DNA from: Cydia pomonella
Lineage: Eukaryota; Arthropoda; Insecta; Lepidoptera; Tortricidae
NCBI RefSeq assembly: GCF_033807575.1
Contig: NW_026907786.1
Span: forward strand, 1-64,000
Direction of reading: 5' to 3'
Length of the DNA: 64,000 bases
The number at the start of each line of letters is the position of its first letter. The first letter of the stretch is position 1. The position numbers and the translations under genes were made by a program. Below the pieces are notes generated by a model. The model saw nothing but the letters and a program-made list of their open reading frames with translations. It ran no database searches and was not told the origin of the DNA. Positions 1-12,200 of this stretch are shown in pieces.

Positions 1-2094
1 GACTTCTACGCGTACCTGAAGTCCCAGCAGGCCGACGACCTGCTGTTCTGCTACCGCTGGCTCTTGCTCGAGATGAAACGCGAGTTCGCGTTCGATGACG
101 CGCTTCGAATGCTCGAGGTGGGTCTTATTTAACAGAGAAAACAAGTGACCTACTTAATGTAAATATCTAATTTTGGATTTTTAAAGGAGCATCCCTGGCG
201 AATTTTCACATTAAAGTTGTATGTAATGCTCTCACTTCATTATTAGTGCAGTATGTTTTTTAGCATCGGTTACAAACGAAGGTTAGCTCGCTACGAAGGC
301 AGAAACTGGAAATACTAAGGGCTCCCGTTTCGTTGCCAGGTGCTTTGGGCGTCGCTGCCGCAGCGCACGCCCGCAGGCGAGCTCCCGCTGGCCGAGCGCG
401 CGGAGCCGGGCTCGCCGCCGCTCAGCCCGCTCGTGAAGGCGCCGCGCGACAACGCCTACACCAAGCTGTGCGCCATCCGCCGCCAGAGCTCCAGCTTCAG
501 CCTCGCCAGCGTCAAGGCGCCCACGCTGGCCACGCAGCGCCCGCACAACCACAGTCTCGACGAGAGCGCGACGTTGGAGGACTCCTCGCTCAAACGCGCC
601 AAGGAGTTCCAGAGTCTCGACGACGCCGCTTTGCAAACTATCAAAGCCAAACTCGACAATGAGGTCGATACGAGTGAAGATTCTAAGGAATCCAAGCTTC
701 CCGAGCCAAATATGACGAGCTCGCCAGATTCTCAGAAACGAGATCCGATCCGCGCCAGCAACGGGAGCGTCGTCAATGGAAAAGCGCACCCGGATGGAAA
801 GGATACGACGTTAGGGGGACAAATAAGATTGCTGCGAGACAAAATATCCGTGCACAATAACAAGTTCGATGGCCTCAACGACGTAGATCCCGACAACAGG
901 CCGAAAGTGAAGATGATCAAAAACCTAAACGAATTCTTGAATTTCGCGACGAGCAGCAAACCTGATCCGATCAGACGGGAAAAACTACAACGAGCACACT
1001 CGGTCATAGAGACCAGTAAGGCGTACCCCAAAATCACTTTAAACAAAATGTCTATGGACGAAAGTGACCTTAGTAAACCGAGCGTCAAGGAGTCCCTCCT
1101 AAACAAAATCAATAGGAGCATTTACAACGACGCCAACGACGGCAGCAGCCCCGACGACTCGCAGGAGTACTACCCGATGACCACCTCCATGACGCGCGAG
1201 CTGAGGCTGGAACTCGAGCATCTGGATCGGCAGGTGTTCGGGCCCTCGTACGTCAACCGGTGCAGCATGATCGACTCGCCCTCCGACTCCACCAGCACCG
1301 AGGAGAAAGGGGACGAGCGGAGCAAGCGGGAGACGAAGGACACACTAGAGCTTCAAACGGAAGTCGGGGAAACGGCAAAGCGGTCACCCATGGATACGAT
1401 AAAGTCGAACGCCCGGAGCGCGGAAGATATTTACCTGTGGGAGAACCCGTTACACAAGCGAGCGGCGCGGGCGGCCTCGTGCCCGCACACGCCGGACGAG
1501 CACCCCGAGCTGGAGCTGGACGACACGGCCGACATCTTCGAGGAGGGCGGCCGCAAGTCCGTCACGCCCATCCGCCGCCACCGCCCGCCCGACCCGCCCC
1601 GCCCGCCCCGCCCGCCCCACGACGCGCAGACCCCCACGGCCACAGACGACGGCGTCTCGAAATCACACAAATTCTTCTCGAATATGTCGCAGGAGTTGGA
1701 AAATGCGAAGAGAAACTGCGAGTCGCTGTTGAATGCGAAGCCGACGAATTTGCACAGTGTCGCGTCGACTATAAACAACTTCCAAAAAAAGTATGAAGCT
1801 TTAAAACCGCCCGTTCAGAAGACTTTTGCCGCGGGTGACGGCGTTAAAAGTATAAGCGGGCTGCCGCCGCCGAGCGTGTTCGGCGGCGGGAACCCCTTCC
1901 TCATGTTCCTGTGCCTGACGGTGCTGCTGCAGCACCGCCACTACGTCATGCGGAACCGCATGGACTACAACGAGCTGGCGATGCACTTCGACAAGATGGT
2001 GCGCAAGCACAACGTCAACCGCGTGCTCAACCAGGCGCGCCATATGTACGCCATCTATCTCAAACACCAGAACAAAGGTGACGTCACCACGTGA
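1..2094 (+). CDS. TBC1D25: TBC1D25/OATL1-like Rab GTPase-activating protein, 3' part
   Basis: Two coding exons are visible, 1-117 and 340-2094 (donor GTGGGT, acceptor TTGCCAG, phase 0), giving about 623 residues and ending in TGA at 2092-2094. The 5' part lies before the window. Exon 1 reads DFYAYLKSQQADDLLFCYRW, the C-terminal end of a TBC (Rab-GAP) domain. The long last exon is polar and low in complexity, with a proline-arginine stretch (RRHRPPDPPRPPRPPH) and many acidic and Ser/Thr-rich segments. It finishes with a conserved hydrophobic block, GNPFLMFLCLTVLLQHRH, then a basic amphipathic tail (DYNELAMHFDKMVRKHN). From memory, that tail plus the TBC end is diagnostic for TBC1D25, a Rab33B GAP acting at autophagosomes. 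The catalytic Arg and Gln fingers lie upstream and cannot be checked. Family assignment is strong; the autophagy role is inferred from orthologues. Confidence 0.88.
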
Positions 2095-2227
2095 ACCTGC
2101 CTCTCGCTCATAGTGTATTTTCGTAATATGTATTTATCGAATTGTAACACTAGTAGAGACTATGATATTCTATTATGTACATTCAATAATGGAACCGTGG
2201 TGGCTAAGTTGATAGGTACGGACGTGC

Positions 2228-2233
2228 AATAAA
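2228..2233 (+). terminator. Candidate polyadenylation signal of TBC1D25-like gene
   Basis: This is a canonical AATAAA hexamer 134 bp after the stop codon, in AT-rich 3' sequence. A longer 3' UTR using later AATAAA copies (for example near 2511 and 2637) is equally possible. Confidence 0.45.
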
Positions 2234-2283
2234 ATTTGCATCAGTACAGGTCACAATATGTATACAGTTGTAAATTTAGCTCT

Positions 2284-2409
2284 ATAGGTGGGTTCACACA
2301 GAGCGAGCATACGCGCGAGGCAATTTCCTCCGAGGCATGTCTACACTGGCCGTTTTGTGCGTGAGGAAATTGCCGCGCGCGTATGCTCGCTCTGTGTGGA
2401 CCCGCCTAA
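2284..2409. mobile_element. Foldback MITE, GGGTCCACACAGAGCGAGC family, copy 1
   Basis: The arms are near-perfect inverted repeats of about 45 bp (AGGTGGGTTCACACAGAGCG against CGCTCTGTGTGGACCCGCCT) around a short loop. The flanks suggest a TTA/TAA target. A second, left-truncated copy lies at 15491-15586 in a NOC2L intron. Confidence 0.75.
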
Positions 2410-2967
2410 TTAAGTAAGTAAATATTATACGTATTAAAAATCTTGACTGTACTAAAAGAAGATGTTGAAGCTAGCGGAAATTTTGTGAAAGTGAGAAGCA
2501 AACGTATATTTTAATAAATGGAAAAACAGTCAAGGCTACATGGTATTCGCGCAGTGTTATTCTAATTTTGTGTAGACTGCAGTATTCTAAAAATCTGTTA
2601 ATTGAGATTAATTTTCCGCCCTCAATTAAACTTTTGAATAAACAATTTCAACTTGTTAAACTTCCTTTTGGAATAGAGATTTTATTAGAGACCACACAGG
2701 TTTAAAACTGTTGAGGTGTTCAAAAATTTAAATCGACTACAAAGTATTAAATTGTATTTATGTCTATCATTAAGGAATCTGTTTACTTTAATTAGTAAAT
2801 TTCAAAATATTCTGATGAATGTAATTTTTAATTTAAATAATAATGTACTTACAATTGTGTAAGCAATTAGTTAGTTTACGAGGGACTGATTAACACGTAA
2901 CTTAATGTATTTACTAAGTTAGGGGTCAGTTTTAGAAAGATCCATTAAACCTTACGTTGGTTACTAA

Positions 2968-3256
2968 TGCCAAAGAGAATTTGAAATAAAGGTGGATAGT
3001 TAAAGAAAACTTTGTAACCACGGTAAATTTACTGCCATCTGTCAACACATAATTAAAACTTTTAGAACGCCATTTGACTTTGATCCTTATTGTTTCACTG
3101 ATATGTGTTAAATTTGTTAAGTATCAAATAGTGGCGCCACTTTAGTCAAATGGCGTTCTAAAGGTTTTAATCATGTGTCGAAAGATGGCAGTAAATTTAC
3201 TGTGGCTACAAAGTTTTCTTTGACAATCCACCTCTATATCAAATTATCTTTGCTAA
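2968..3256. mobile_element. MITE with ATTTACTGCCATCT terminal repeats, copy 1
   Basis: The long imperfect inverted repeats begin around AAAGAGAATTTGAAATAAAG on the left and end around CTATATCAAATTATCTTTGC on the right. Both arms contain GTAAATTTACTG and the CATTTGAC/GTCAAATGG words. A second copy occupies 19927-20232. Confidence 0.75.
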
Positions 3257-3540
3257 TGCTAAAACAATACTATATACTGATGACTACTAGCGGATCTTTT
3301 TAAAACCGAAGCCTTTATTCCAAAGAACTTATTTTGACATTGTGATATTTTTGCATCTATCTGTTATATTCGTTTTTATATGACGTACTACGTAATTTTG
3401 TTGACTATGTTGTGATAGATTTTTTAAGTTAGCTAACAATACCTTAGCACAATAGAAGATATCGCTCGGTATTACGTCTTATCCTTATCACTTTCGCATT
3501 TATATACTAGGAAGTGGTTGATTTTCGTCAATAGGTATCT

Positions 3541-3662
3541 AAGGATGGTATTCCAACTGTCCAATTTCTTTGTCCAATGTGCATTGCGTCACACTCTCTT
3601 AATAAGCAAAATGTGAGATGCAAATATCGGACCAAAAAATTGGACAGGTAGAATACCATCCT
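3541..3662. repeat. Foldback element with GGATGGTATTC ends
   Basis: The inverted arms AAGGATGGTATTCCA.. and ..TAGAATACCATCCT enclose further pairing between ACTGTCCAATTT and AAATTGGACAGG. Length is about 120 bp. It is probably a MITE; no internal coding. Confidence 0.65.
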
Positions 3663-4660
3663 AAAACACATCGAAACGGGTAACTGGGCGTGGAATTGGC
3701 TAACTCGTTCTATATAAAATCGATCGATCGAACCGTGCAGCTAGACGAAAAGGTTAATTAGTTGAGTTTTAATAAGTTCCCCGTTTTGTCCCTGGTTTGA
3801 TACATTCATGTCATAAATAAAATATTATCAGATATGTGAATTCATAAATAACTTACTGTGTATTATTTTAAATAAATTTTCGCCATATACATGTTTAGAA
3901 CGCCTATGAATGCATGCAATTTAATTTTTAAGAATGCATCGGGTAAGGGACGAAACTCCATTGATTCAACAAAAAATGTAAATGCTCATAATATGACAAC
4001 GTGTGAAATCCGTGCACATACGACACAAGCTTTATATTGCTTTTATGGTCTTTCTCTCATATTTACTTCTGTAAAATATCTACTCGATACCATGATGTGA
4101 GAGTAAATCTAGTCGACGACGTGAACTATCGAGGCTTATCAAATTATTCCAAAACTATTTCGAAAAAAGCCGCCGAACTATAATACCTATAAGAATAAAT
4201 CTCGTACCTTAATATTGACTCTTATTTCAAGTACTTACATGCTTGTGGCCTACAGTGCTTTACAATGATATCCATTCTATTGTATATTATATTTTTGAAT
4301 CAATATTTTACTGAATTAATTATCGCTGAATGAAAAATAAACTATTATAGCTTGAACAGGAACTAACTCAGTTTTTTCATTTTATCACATGATTAAAGGT
4401 AGTTATAGCATTTTTCAATCAGGAAGATTACGCTGACAGGAGAGAAATGACAATCTCAATATTTTTTAATTTTATTTCGGCTTTTTGTTGTTTTACATTT
4501 GGTACACTAATTATATTTTTGTTCTTATTTGAGAGCTATAAAATGTCAGTAACTTTTTGTCTATTATACACGGTCCAGATACTTACAATGCGTAACCTTA
4601 TTACAAAGACATAAGTTCCATCGATGATCAATTAATCAGTTGCTGTTAGTACGATTATTA

Positions 4661-4968
4661 TTGCCATAGAGAAATAAGAAGTAATAGAGTGCTCACTCCA
4701 TACATCAGTTTTGGTACCAAAATGCTTAATATATACGCAGTCGACATCTAGCATCGAGTAGCGTAACTCTCGCTTTCTGCTACTCGACAATAGATATCGC
4801 GGCAAACAAAAAGTCTAATGCTCAACGAGTTTCCGCTAATATTATAACCAGAGTAACCGGAACCCTATTTTCAACTCCTACACTTACTCTGTTTATAATA
4901 TTAGCTGAAACTCGTTGAGCATTAGACTTTTTGCACTCTATTACTTCTTACTTCTCTATGTTATTGCC
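4661..4968. repeat. 300-bp foldback with two nested arm pairs
   Basis: The outer arms pair ATAGAAGTAATAGAGTGC-like sequence near 4662-4693 with GCACTCTATTACTTCTTA near 4934-4965. The inner arms pair CTAATGCTCAACGAGTTTC (about 4815) with GAAACTCGTTGAGCATTAG (about 4908). It is a probable MITE, with no coding potential. Confidence 0.7.
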
Positions 4969-5122
4969 CATATACGAGTATTAAGGTGGTTTATACATAT
5001 TTTTGGCACTTTGTCTATATCGATATTTTTAGACGTGGCGATACATTGACAATAATAAATAAATAATAAGTTTGGTCTAGTTGAAAAGAACCTTTGCGCA
5101 AACTCCAGGTAAAGTAAAATCT

Positions 5123-5210
5123 TATAGTCTATGCGCAAAGAGAATACTCGTGGAATGTATGGGGCCCAATACATTCCACGAGTCTTCTCTTTCCGCACAG
5201 ACTCTATAAA
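5123..5210. repeat. Short perfect hairpin repeat
   Basis: The arms of about 30 bp around ACTCGTGGAATGTAT / ATACATTCCACGAGT flank a loop of about 10 bases. Confidence 0.65.
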
Positions 5211-5416
5211 TATGGACTATTACACCATGATGCTTAAGTAAAAAATAATGGCACGCGTTAACCTTTATCCTAATATCTGAATCTAATATACAATGAGAAA
5301 CTAATATATAATATGAAATTGCGTGAGACTTCTAATGTTCTTTTTTTACTGGCGAAAGTCGGCGCAAGGCACCTGCAAGGTTATAGTGGCCCGCATTCCT
5401 GGTCCAATGTTTACAT

Positions 5417-5542
5417 TAACCCTTTACCAGGCTAAGGGATATATATTTCCCACATGAAGCACTTCAAACATGTGTTCTATTTTAGATGAGTAAGACTGAC
5501 ATTCCATTGTCATTTCTGAACTGTCAGCCTGGTAAAGGGTTA
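5417..5542. repeat. MITE-like element with TTAACCCTTTACCAGGCT ends
   Basis: Exact 18-bp terminal inverted repeats, TTAACCCTTTACCAGGCT and AGCCTGGTAAAGGGTTAA, enclose about 90 bp of non-coding sequence. Confidence 0.7.
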
Positions 5543-6205
5543 ACAGCATTAGCAAGCGAGATTGTCAGAGAATGCCTTTGTTCCTTGAAGCGGGCCGGTT
5601 ATGTTAACACCGCCGAACGTAACCGTGAGTCCGATATGGTACCGTAAATATTACACGCGAATTATTTTCCATGGAATAGGAATAAAACAACAATTAATAA
5701 GTTACTGGATAATTTATTCATAAAAGCGAGATCCGTCGCTAAAACATTTGACCCCGTTGCATGTACCCGGGGAGACAGCTCAACATTTCGCCATTATTTT
5801 CTTCCGCTATAAATAGACTACATGCATCGTTTTTAGTCAACAGGTACCACTTCCTCACTTGTCATTAAGGCGCTACATGTATGAAGACGCATTTAGAAAT
5901 TGTCCTTATTGACATCTAACAAGGTGCGGTTTGTCTTAAAACGTCACAAATGATATTGTAGTAGAAATTAAAAGGTTATTTAGAATATGTTGAAATATCT
6001 CTACGGCTACGCTCTATCCTTAAAAATACCTACAAAGTCCAAACTTATCTAAGTAAATATCACATCGTTCGAAGCCTCCTTACTTAGGGAGTCGATTTTT
6101 TACGAAGAATTTAACTACGTAATTTATTTTTACTTCGAAAATTAACATTGGTGGTAAGCATGGATTATATATAATTTATTATTTGGCTACATGTAAGTAT
6201 GCCGT

Positions 6206-9200
6206 CTACTTCTTCCTGTTGCCGCCGCCGCCAGCCACGATCATAGCTATGCGCATAAAGATGTTCAGGACGTCTAAGTACACAGACACCGCCCTGTAAA
6301 AAAAAAACGTATATTTAGACTGTCAAATCTACACTCAATAGAAAGTAATCTTATAGATGCAACACACACAAATACACAAATAATTAAACATAAGTCGGTA
6401 CTTTTACAGTGATTGAGCGTGATGCATCTTTAAGATTGCTTTAGAAGTGTGCGACTGCGTGGATACTTATAATTTAAAATCTTTAATTACGTAACCATGT
6501 AGCAATCCCAAATGAGGCCTTACAATTATGTACTTACGAGTTGATGGGATCGTAGGGCTGCATGCCGTACATAGGGTGCATCTCGGCTCGTTTGATGATG
6601 GCCTGCGTGTCGTACAGGAGGAAGCCGCTGAACACGATCAGACCGCCGTACAAGCTCAGCGAATATAGACCTGGAAATATAAAATTACCTGGTCATCGTT
6701 TCTTTTCGGAAAGTTCATTTATCTTATGAAGAAAATCGGGGTATTACCACTCCCTATCTCCCTAAGTATAGTGGGTCAAGCCCCTTTGGACCATGTTTAA
6801 GATAACGGTTTTTCCCAGTTATTACCATTAGGACAGAACAAATTTGCCATCCTCAACCAAAAGGGTACTTGTTGTCGGTTGTCAATAAAGCGCTATTAGC
6901 TATATGGAATAGCTTCAATTTGAAATCAACCGACAATGTGGTATCTTTTGGTTGATAATGTCATTTTGTATTCTTCACCAACTCTCTGTCTCTTTAGCCC
7001 GTCTCTACCCTTCGGGTGTAGGCTTCCTCCTTCATTTTACATCACTCGTCACGGTTCTGTGCGACCAGGTGCCACTTCTTCCCCGCAGTCTTTTTGATGT
7101 CGACGTCCCAACGCACCCGGGGTCTACTTTGAGGGCGATCCTCCCGCCATGTTCGGGGGCTCCCTTCAAGAAGTATGCCTAAATATTTAGTCAGCTGATG
7201 GTAGGTACAGGTGCAGGTACCGACCGGCGCCGAGCGCGGAGGTGGGCGGCAGGAACATGCCGGCGAGCGAGGCGGCGAACACGGCGCCGAGCCCCATGGC
7301 CAGCGGCGCGCGCATGTTCAGGAACTCGCCCGACGGCGCGCACACCGCCAGCGTGCTCAGCCCGCCCACTACGCCCGCTGTGTACCTGCAAACACGTATG
7401 CACGAGTATGCTTCATTGAAAACCTATTGGAGACCACTTTGGTGTGTATGAACGATACATTGCCAGCCCCACATCAACAACTTAGCACTCCTATTTAATG
7501 TACAAAAAATTCAAATTTCTTGAATCTAGATGAAGATACCCAATTCCAGCTACTGGACCAATCAAGTGGCTGGAATTGGGTGTCTTGAGTACATATAGTG
7601 CCTAAAGTAAAGATGCTATGAATTCGTGTCAATAATTTTGGAGCATTTATTTATCGGTCCCTCGATACTGAGGAACGTGACTTCATGTCCTTCCGTTGAA
7701 GACCAGGTTCCTCCATAGGGTTCTGTTCCTCGCCAAGGCATGGCCTTGTTTTTTTAATTGCATCTGCACCTATGCAGCACTTACATAATTTGACCACACT
7801 ATCTGGTAGGGAAAGGGCCCTGCGGTCTCGTACCTTCAACTGTGCCCATAATTATTACTCTTTACGCGATGTGAGAGGTGTCCGAAATATGTAAGCATTT
7901 GGTCCTAGCATATAATTGAGTTTATATATATCCGGAGGGAAAGTGCATTTAAACCTTAAGCTAGCTCATTTTACTCAAAGGAAACTTTGTTTTATTTTTA
8001 AAAAGATACAAAACATACTTTTTCTCCAATATGCTCGGAAATGTTCAACTTATTGTAGCAAAAATATATCAAACTCAAAAAAAAAAAACCATTATTGTCG
8101 TGTTTTAGCGGACAGGAAGTTATTCCTATATCGTTTTTTACTAATTAATATAGCCGCAGGCTGCGTCTACACGACCCGGTCAGTATCATTTCAAGCTATA
8201 GGATAGAGTCGTGTAAGACCGTTGTGTATGATCGTGCGAATACTGCTTAATAAAATCAAAGACTATACAACTTTTATGTTTTTTTTAAGGATCTCATGCA
8301 TACAAATACAGCTTATATTGCACAATTATATATAATGAGCAAATATTGAATGGTACTGAATGGCAGAATAGTTGTGCCTTTACGGTTTAAAAAATAATTG
8401 AAGAGGGAAATTGTTTTTGACGTTTTTAATGTGAAGGTTCCATTTCAGTGCTGGTTGATGCTTACATTATTTTACCTGATGTCCTCGCATGTTTGAAGAA
8501 AAGCATTATATAGGCCTCGGCAGGAACAGCAATTCGTGGATTCGTCTTTTTTGTCGGACGAAAACTAACACTCATCCACGAATTACTCTTATCCCGGCCT
8601 CGGCAATAATGTACTATTTCCACACTGTATATGATTAATCTATTTAAAATTTGTCCAGTAGTAGTTGTTAATCCTTTAGAACCAAATTCCAAACAGTTAG
8701 CTTATTCAATGAAGGATTTCTCTAAAGGCTCCCAAATAGTTGTCATGTCGTGTTTTAAATACTCAATCTTTTTATAGTATTTTTCCTACTCCTCTACTGT
8801 TATCTGTCATTTATACATTCATTAACACGAATATAAGGTTTCAAGTCTATATTGTCTATTCCTCATAACAGCACTTGTGCTTTAAAATCGCTATAACGTT
8901 ACTGGGGATTCCCTCTGGTCGCATAGCAACTTTCGTCATATTTTTAATTGTCATAACACTTTATGCATACAATTGGGAGTCATAAAAATCTTTTGTCAGA
9001 TTTATTCCTAAGCATAACTGGGTTTTTGTCATAAATGAGTTATGTCATAATTTTTATAGTCATAAATTTAATTCGCATAAAATTTTAGGTTAGGTTCGTT
9101 AGGTATGCACAAAAAATATATGACATATAGCAGTTGTCATATATTTTTTGAGCATGTATGTTAATAAATATTATGGCTAAAAATGTATGACACAATATAA

Positions 9201-12200
9201 TATGACTTTTCATTTGTATGCGCAATGATAATTATTACAAGTTGTTATGCATATCAAAGTTATGACTAAAAGTTTTGTCCATATTGCAACCAACCTAACA
9301 AAATCAAAACTAATACAGTTTCAAACTAAGTGCATTGCTGCCAACTTACAAAATATTCATTTGGTTGCATAATATAGTAACACCCATAAACTATGAAGAC
9401 CGCTTAGCGTTGCTTGTTAGTCTCCATAGGCTACTGTGGCCAAAATCGAGAAAAACTGTCCAAAAATTTAATTTAGCAAAGAGCAAGTACCAGGGCCTCA
9501 TGAGTTACGACAAGGTGTCGGGCCGAGGCGGGCTGGGCGCGTAACAAGGTATGCTCGCGTATCTTAGCTATATACTTTTGCTTTTTTTACCTAAATTAAG
9601 ATTTATTTTTGTTGACTCATAGGAAAAGTATTGTATGCAATGTTGTATAAGTGGGTGTAAAAATGCTCATGGCGTATTCCTTTACAATGTTTGGCTCCGG
9701 CTCACATTGTAACTCGTTTCACTCGCCTCTTTTGACCCTTCTTATACAACGGTTGCATAAACAAATTAATAATTTAGTTAACTTACCAAGCAGCTCTCAA
9801 AAGAACAGGGCCTCCCAGGAAGCAGATAGGTGCAATTACTGCCCCCATGATGCCAGTGTGCACCATCCAGGCCAGTTGTTTGGGGCCAAAGCCTGGCTTA
9901 TACTCCATGCCTCGCACGACCATGCCCGATCCAATCATGAGGCCCATGGTCATGATTATTGACTGGGAAATTACAACACATGAGTTTTAGCACATATACA
10001 AAGATTTATTAATATTTTTTGTTAGGCCAAATAGATTTGTATAAATACAAATGTACCAACAAAACTACAATTTAAAATTTCTGAATCAGAAATAGTAAGC
10101 ATTACGAAGTATGACAAGTAGAATCTTGTATATGCCAGTTTAGCATCAAAGTAAAAAAATATAATTTGTGTATTATATTACATTTTTTATAACATTACAA
10201 GTGAATTGACAACATTTAATTTTTTCATGTAGGCTATTTATGTCATGTATTGAAGAAAATGAAATTCTAATGTATACATGTTTTTTTTATTTCACCTTTC
10301 AAACAAACTTTTCATTTAAAGCTATCAAATCTAAAAGTGGCGAATACCAAAGGGTCGTAAGTGTAGTATGATGTCATTACTACGGCTGAAAAGCTCTAAT
10401 AATATTATATTGAAAGAAAGAACCTGTGAATAAACGTAAAACACAAAGACGTGACAATGACATTTGAAATTTATAAGTCTATCACAACCCAACACAATTC
10501 AAATTATATACATAAAATATTTTTTTCTTATACAACCATAGTAATGACATCGAAGTTCCAGTTTACATATGATTTCTATAGTAATCTAAATTGTATTTTT
10601 TCTTATTTAATGCATGTTAATTATAAGATGTAATGTTATGAAACGATGTGTCCCGCTGAGTTTCTTGCCAGTTCATATTGGGATACCCTCCTCCAATTGA
10701 GGGGGGATTTAAATCTTCTGGGGTCAGAGGTGTAGGGGTAGAGCAGGTGTAGCTTTATTTGACGTTCATAAGTGCATTGTAATATGCCTACTTGAAAATA
10801 AACATATCTATCTTATCTTTACACTTTTTTGCGATTTTCTAAGAAATGAATGGAAATAAAATAAAATAACTAGTTACATACACAGAAAAAAAATAGTTCT
10901 CCAGCCAAGTAAATACTCTTGTGTCAAGACATTTTGTGTTTCCTATATAAGGAAACAATAAAATTCCTGCGTCAAGATATAAAATATTTCAAAGTTTATT
11001 ATTTAAGCTAAAAAAATTAATTCTCTATCCGAGCTATAAAAAGTTTTTTTTTAAAAAGCTCATTATTCTCACCAAGAGCGTTTACGTTTTGTTTTAAGTA
11101 ATGTATTTTTTAAATTGAACCTAACTGTCTTAGTGCAATACTTAAAGAACTCGTGCCAAGAAACTTTGTTTCTTGGGGCTTAGATAGTCATAATTGAATT
11201 GATAATTATATTTCTCCATAAAAACAAGAAAAAGCATTGGTTCAAGAGTGCGTTACTCAATGTGAAATATGATATTATTTATATCTAGAGCTGAAATCTC
11301 TTAACGCCAAGTTTAGTATGTCTTGAATAAAGAATGAATTTTCTTAAACCAGCATGGTTTTCGTCATTCGTTGAAATCTTTGTAGTTTTCAATAATCCTC
11401 TTCATCTTCTTCTTCTTCCTCGCGTTGTCCCGGCATTTTGCCACGGCTCATGGGAGCCTGGGGTCCGCTTGGAAACTAATCCCGAGAATTGGCGTAGGCA
11501 CTAGTTAAACTAGAGGGGCTTATTGGGATTAGCCCGATTACCTCACGATGTTTTTCTTCTTCACCGAAAAGCGACTGGTGAATATCAGATGTTCGTACAG
11601 AAGTTCCGAAAAACTCATCGGTACGAGCCGGGGTTTGAACCCGCGACCTCCGGATTGCAAGTCATACGCTCTTACCGCTAGGCCACCAGCGCTTTTGTCT
11701 CCTTCATCAAATTTATTGATACTATTTTATGTAAAAGTCTCAAACCAAAGTTTTGGTGCTTTTACTTTTAAATAGCTTTGGCTCTTGACTGTATATTGAC
11801 AACATCAAACCAAGAATTAATCGCTCTTGCGTAAAAACTTAAGTCTCAAAGCAACATTTTGGTGCTTCTTCTTTGAAATAGCTTTGGCTCTTGACTGTAG
11901 GTTGAAAACATCAAACCAAGAATTTATCGCTCTTGTCTAAAAACTTAAAGTCTCAAAGGAAAATTTTGGTGCTTCTTCTTTGAAATAGCTTTGGCTCTTG
12001 ACTGTAGGTTGAAAACATCAAACCAAGAATTAATGGCTCTTGTATAAAAACTTAAAAGTCTCAAACCAAGAATTAATCGCTCTTGCCTAAAAACTTAAAA
12101 GTCTCAAAGGAAAATTTTGGTGCTTCTTCTTTGGAATTTGGTTATATTTTTTGGTTTGAGGTAGAGTTACTCAAGATAAAACCGTTTTTAAGAGCATGCT

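Larger units (their letters stand above)
2095..6205. other. Intergenic region between TBC1D25 and GHITM 3' ends
   Basis: The two flanking genes converge here. I see no convincing exon on either strand; the open frames are short and lack codon bias. The region holds at least six separate inverted-repeat (MITE-like) elements, listed individually, plus AT-rich spacer. Any 3' UTRs would be near 2095-2300 (plus) and about 6100-6205 (minus). Confidence 0.6.
8781..9765. repeat. Dispersed repeat, copy 1 of 2
   Basis: Large parts match 35728-36437 in direct orientation. The common blocks include TTTCCTACTCCTCTACTGTT, the segment around AAACTAAGTGCATTGCTGCC, and CGCTTAGCGTTGCTTGTTAG, then the GC-rich exon-like block and a terminal foldback. 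Copy 1 has about 385 extra bp (8903-9290). It is probably a non-autonomous transposon family; I see no transposase. Confidence 0.7.

Noticed and set aside
1260..1796. 178-codon open frame inside the TBC1D25 last exon
   Set aside because: It overlaps the real frame in a GC-rich exon, has Arg/Gly/Pro-heavy shadow composition and no conserved motif.
7187..7498. Several open frames on both strands around 7200-7400
   Set aside because: They are shadows of the GC-rich GHITM exon 7385-7225; only the minus frame in phase with neighbouring exons is real.
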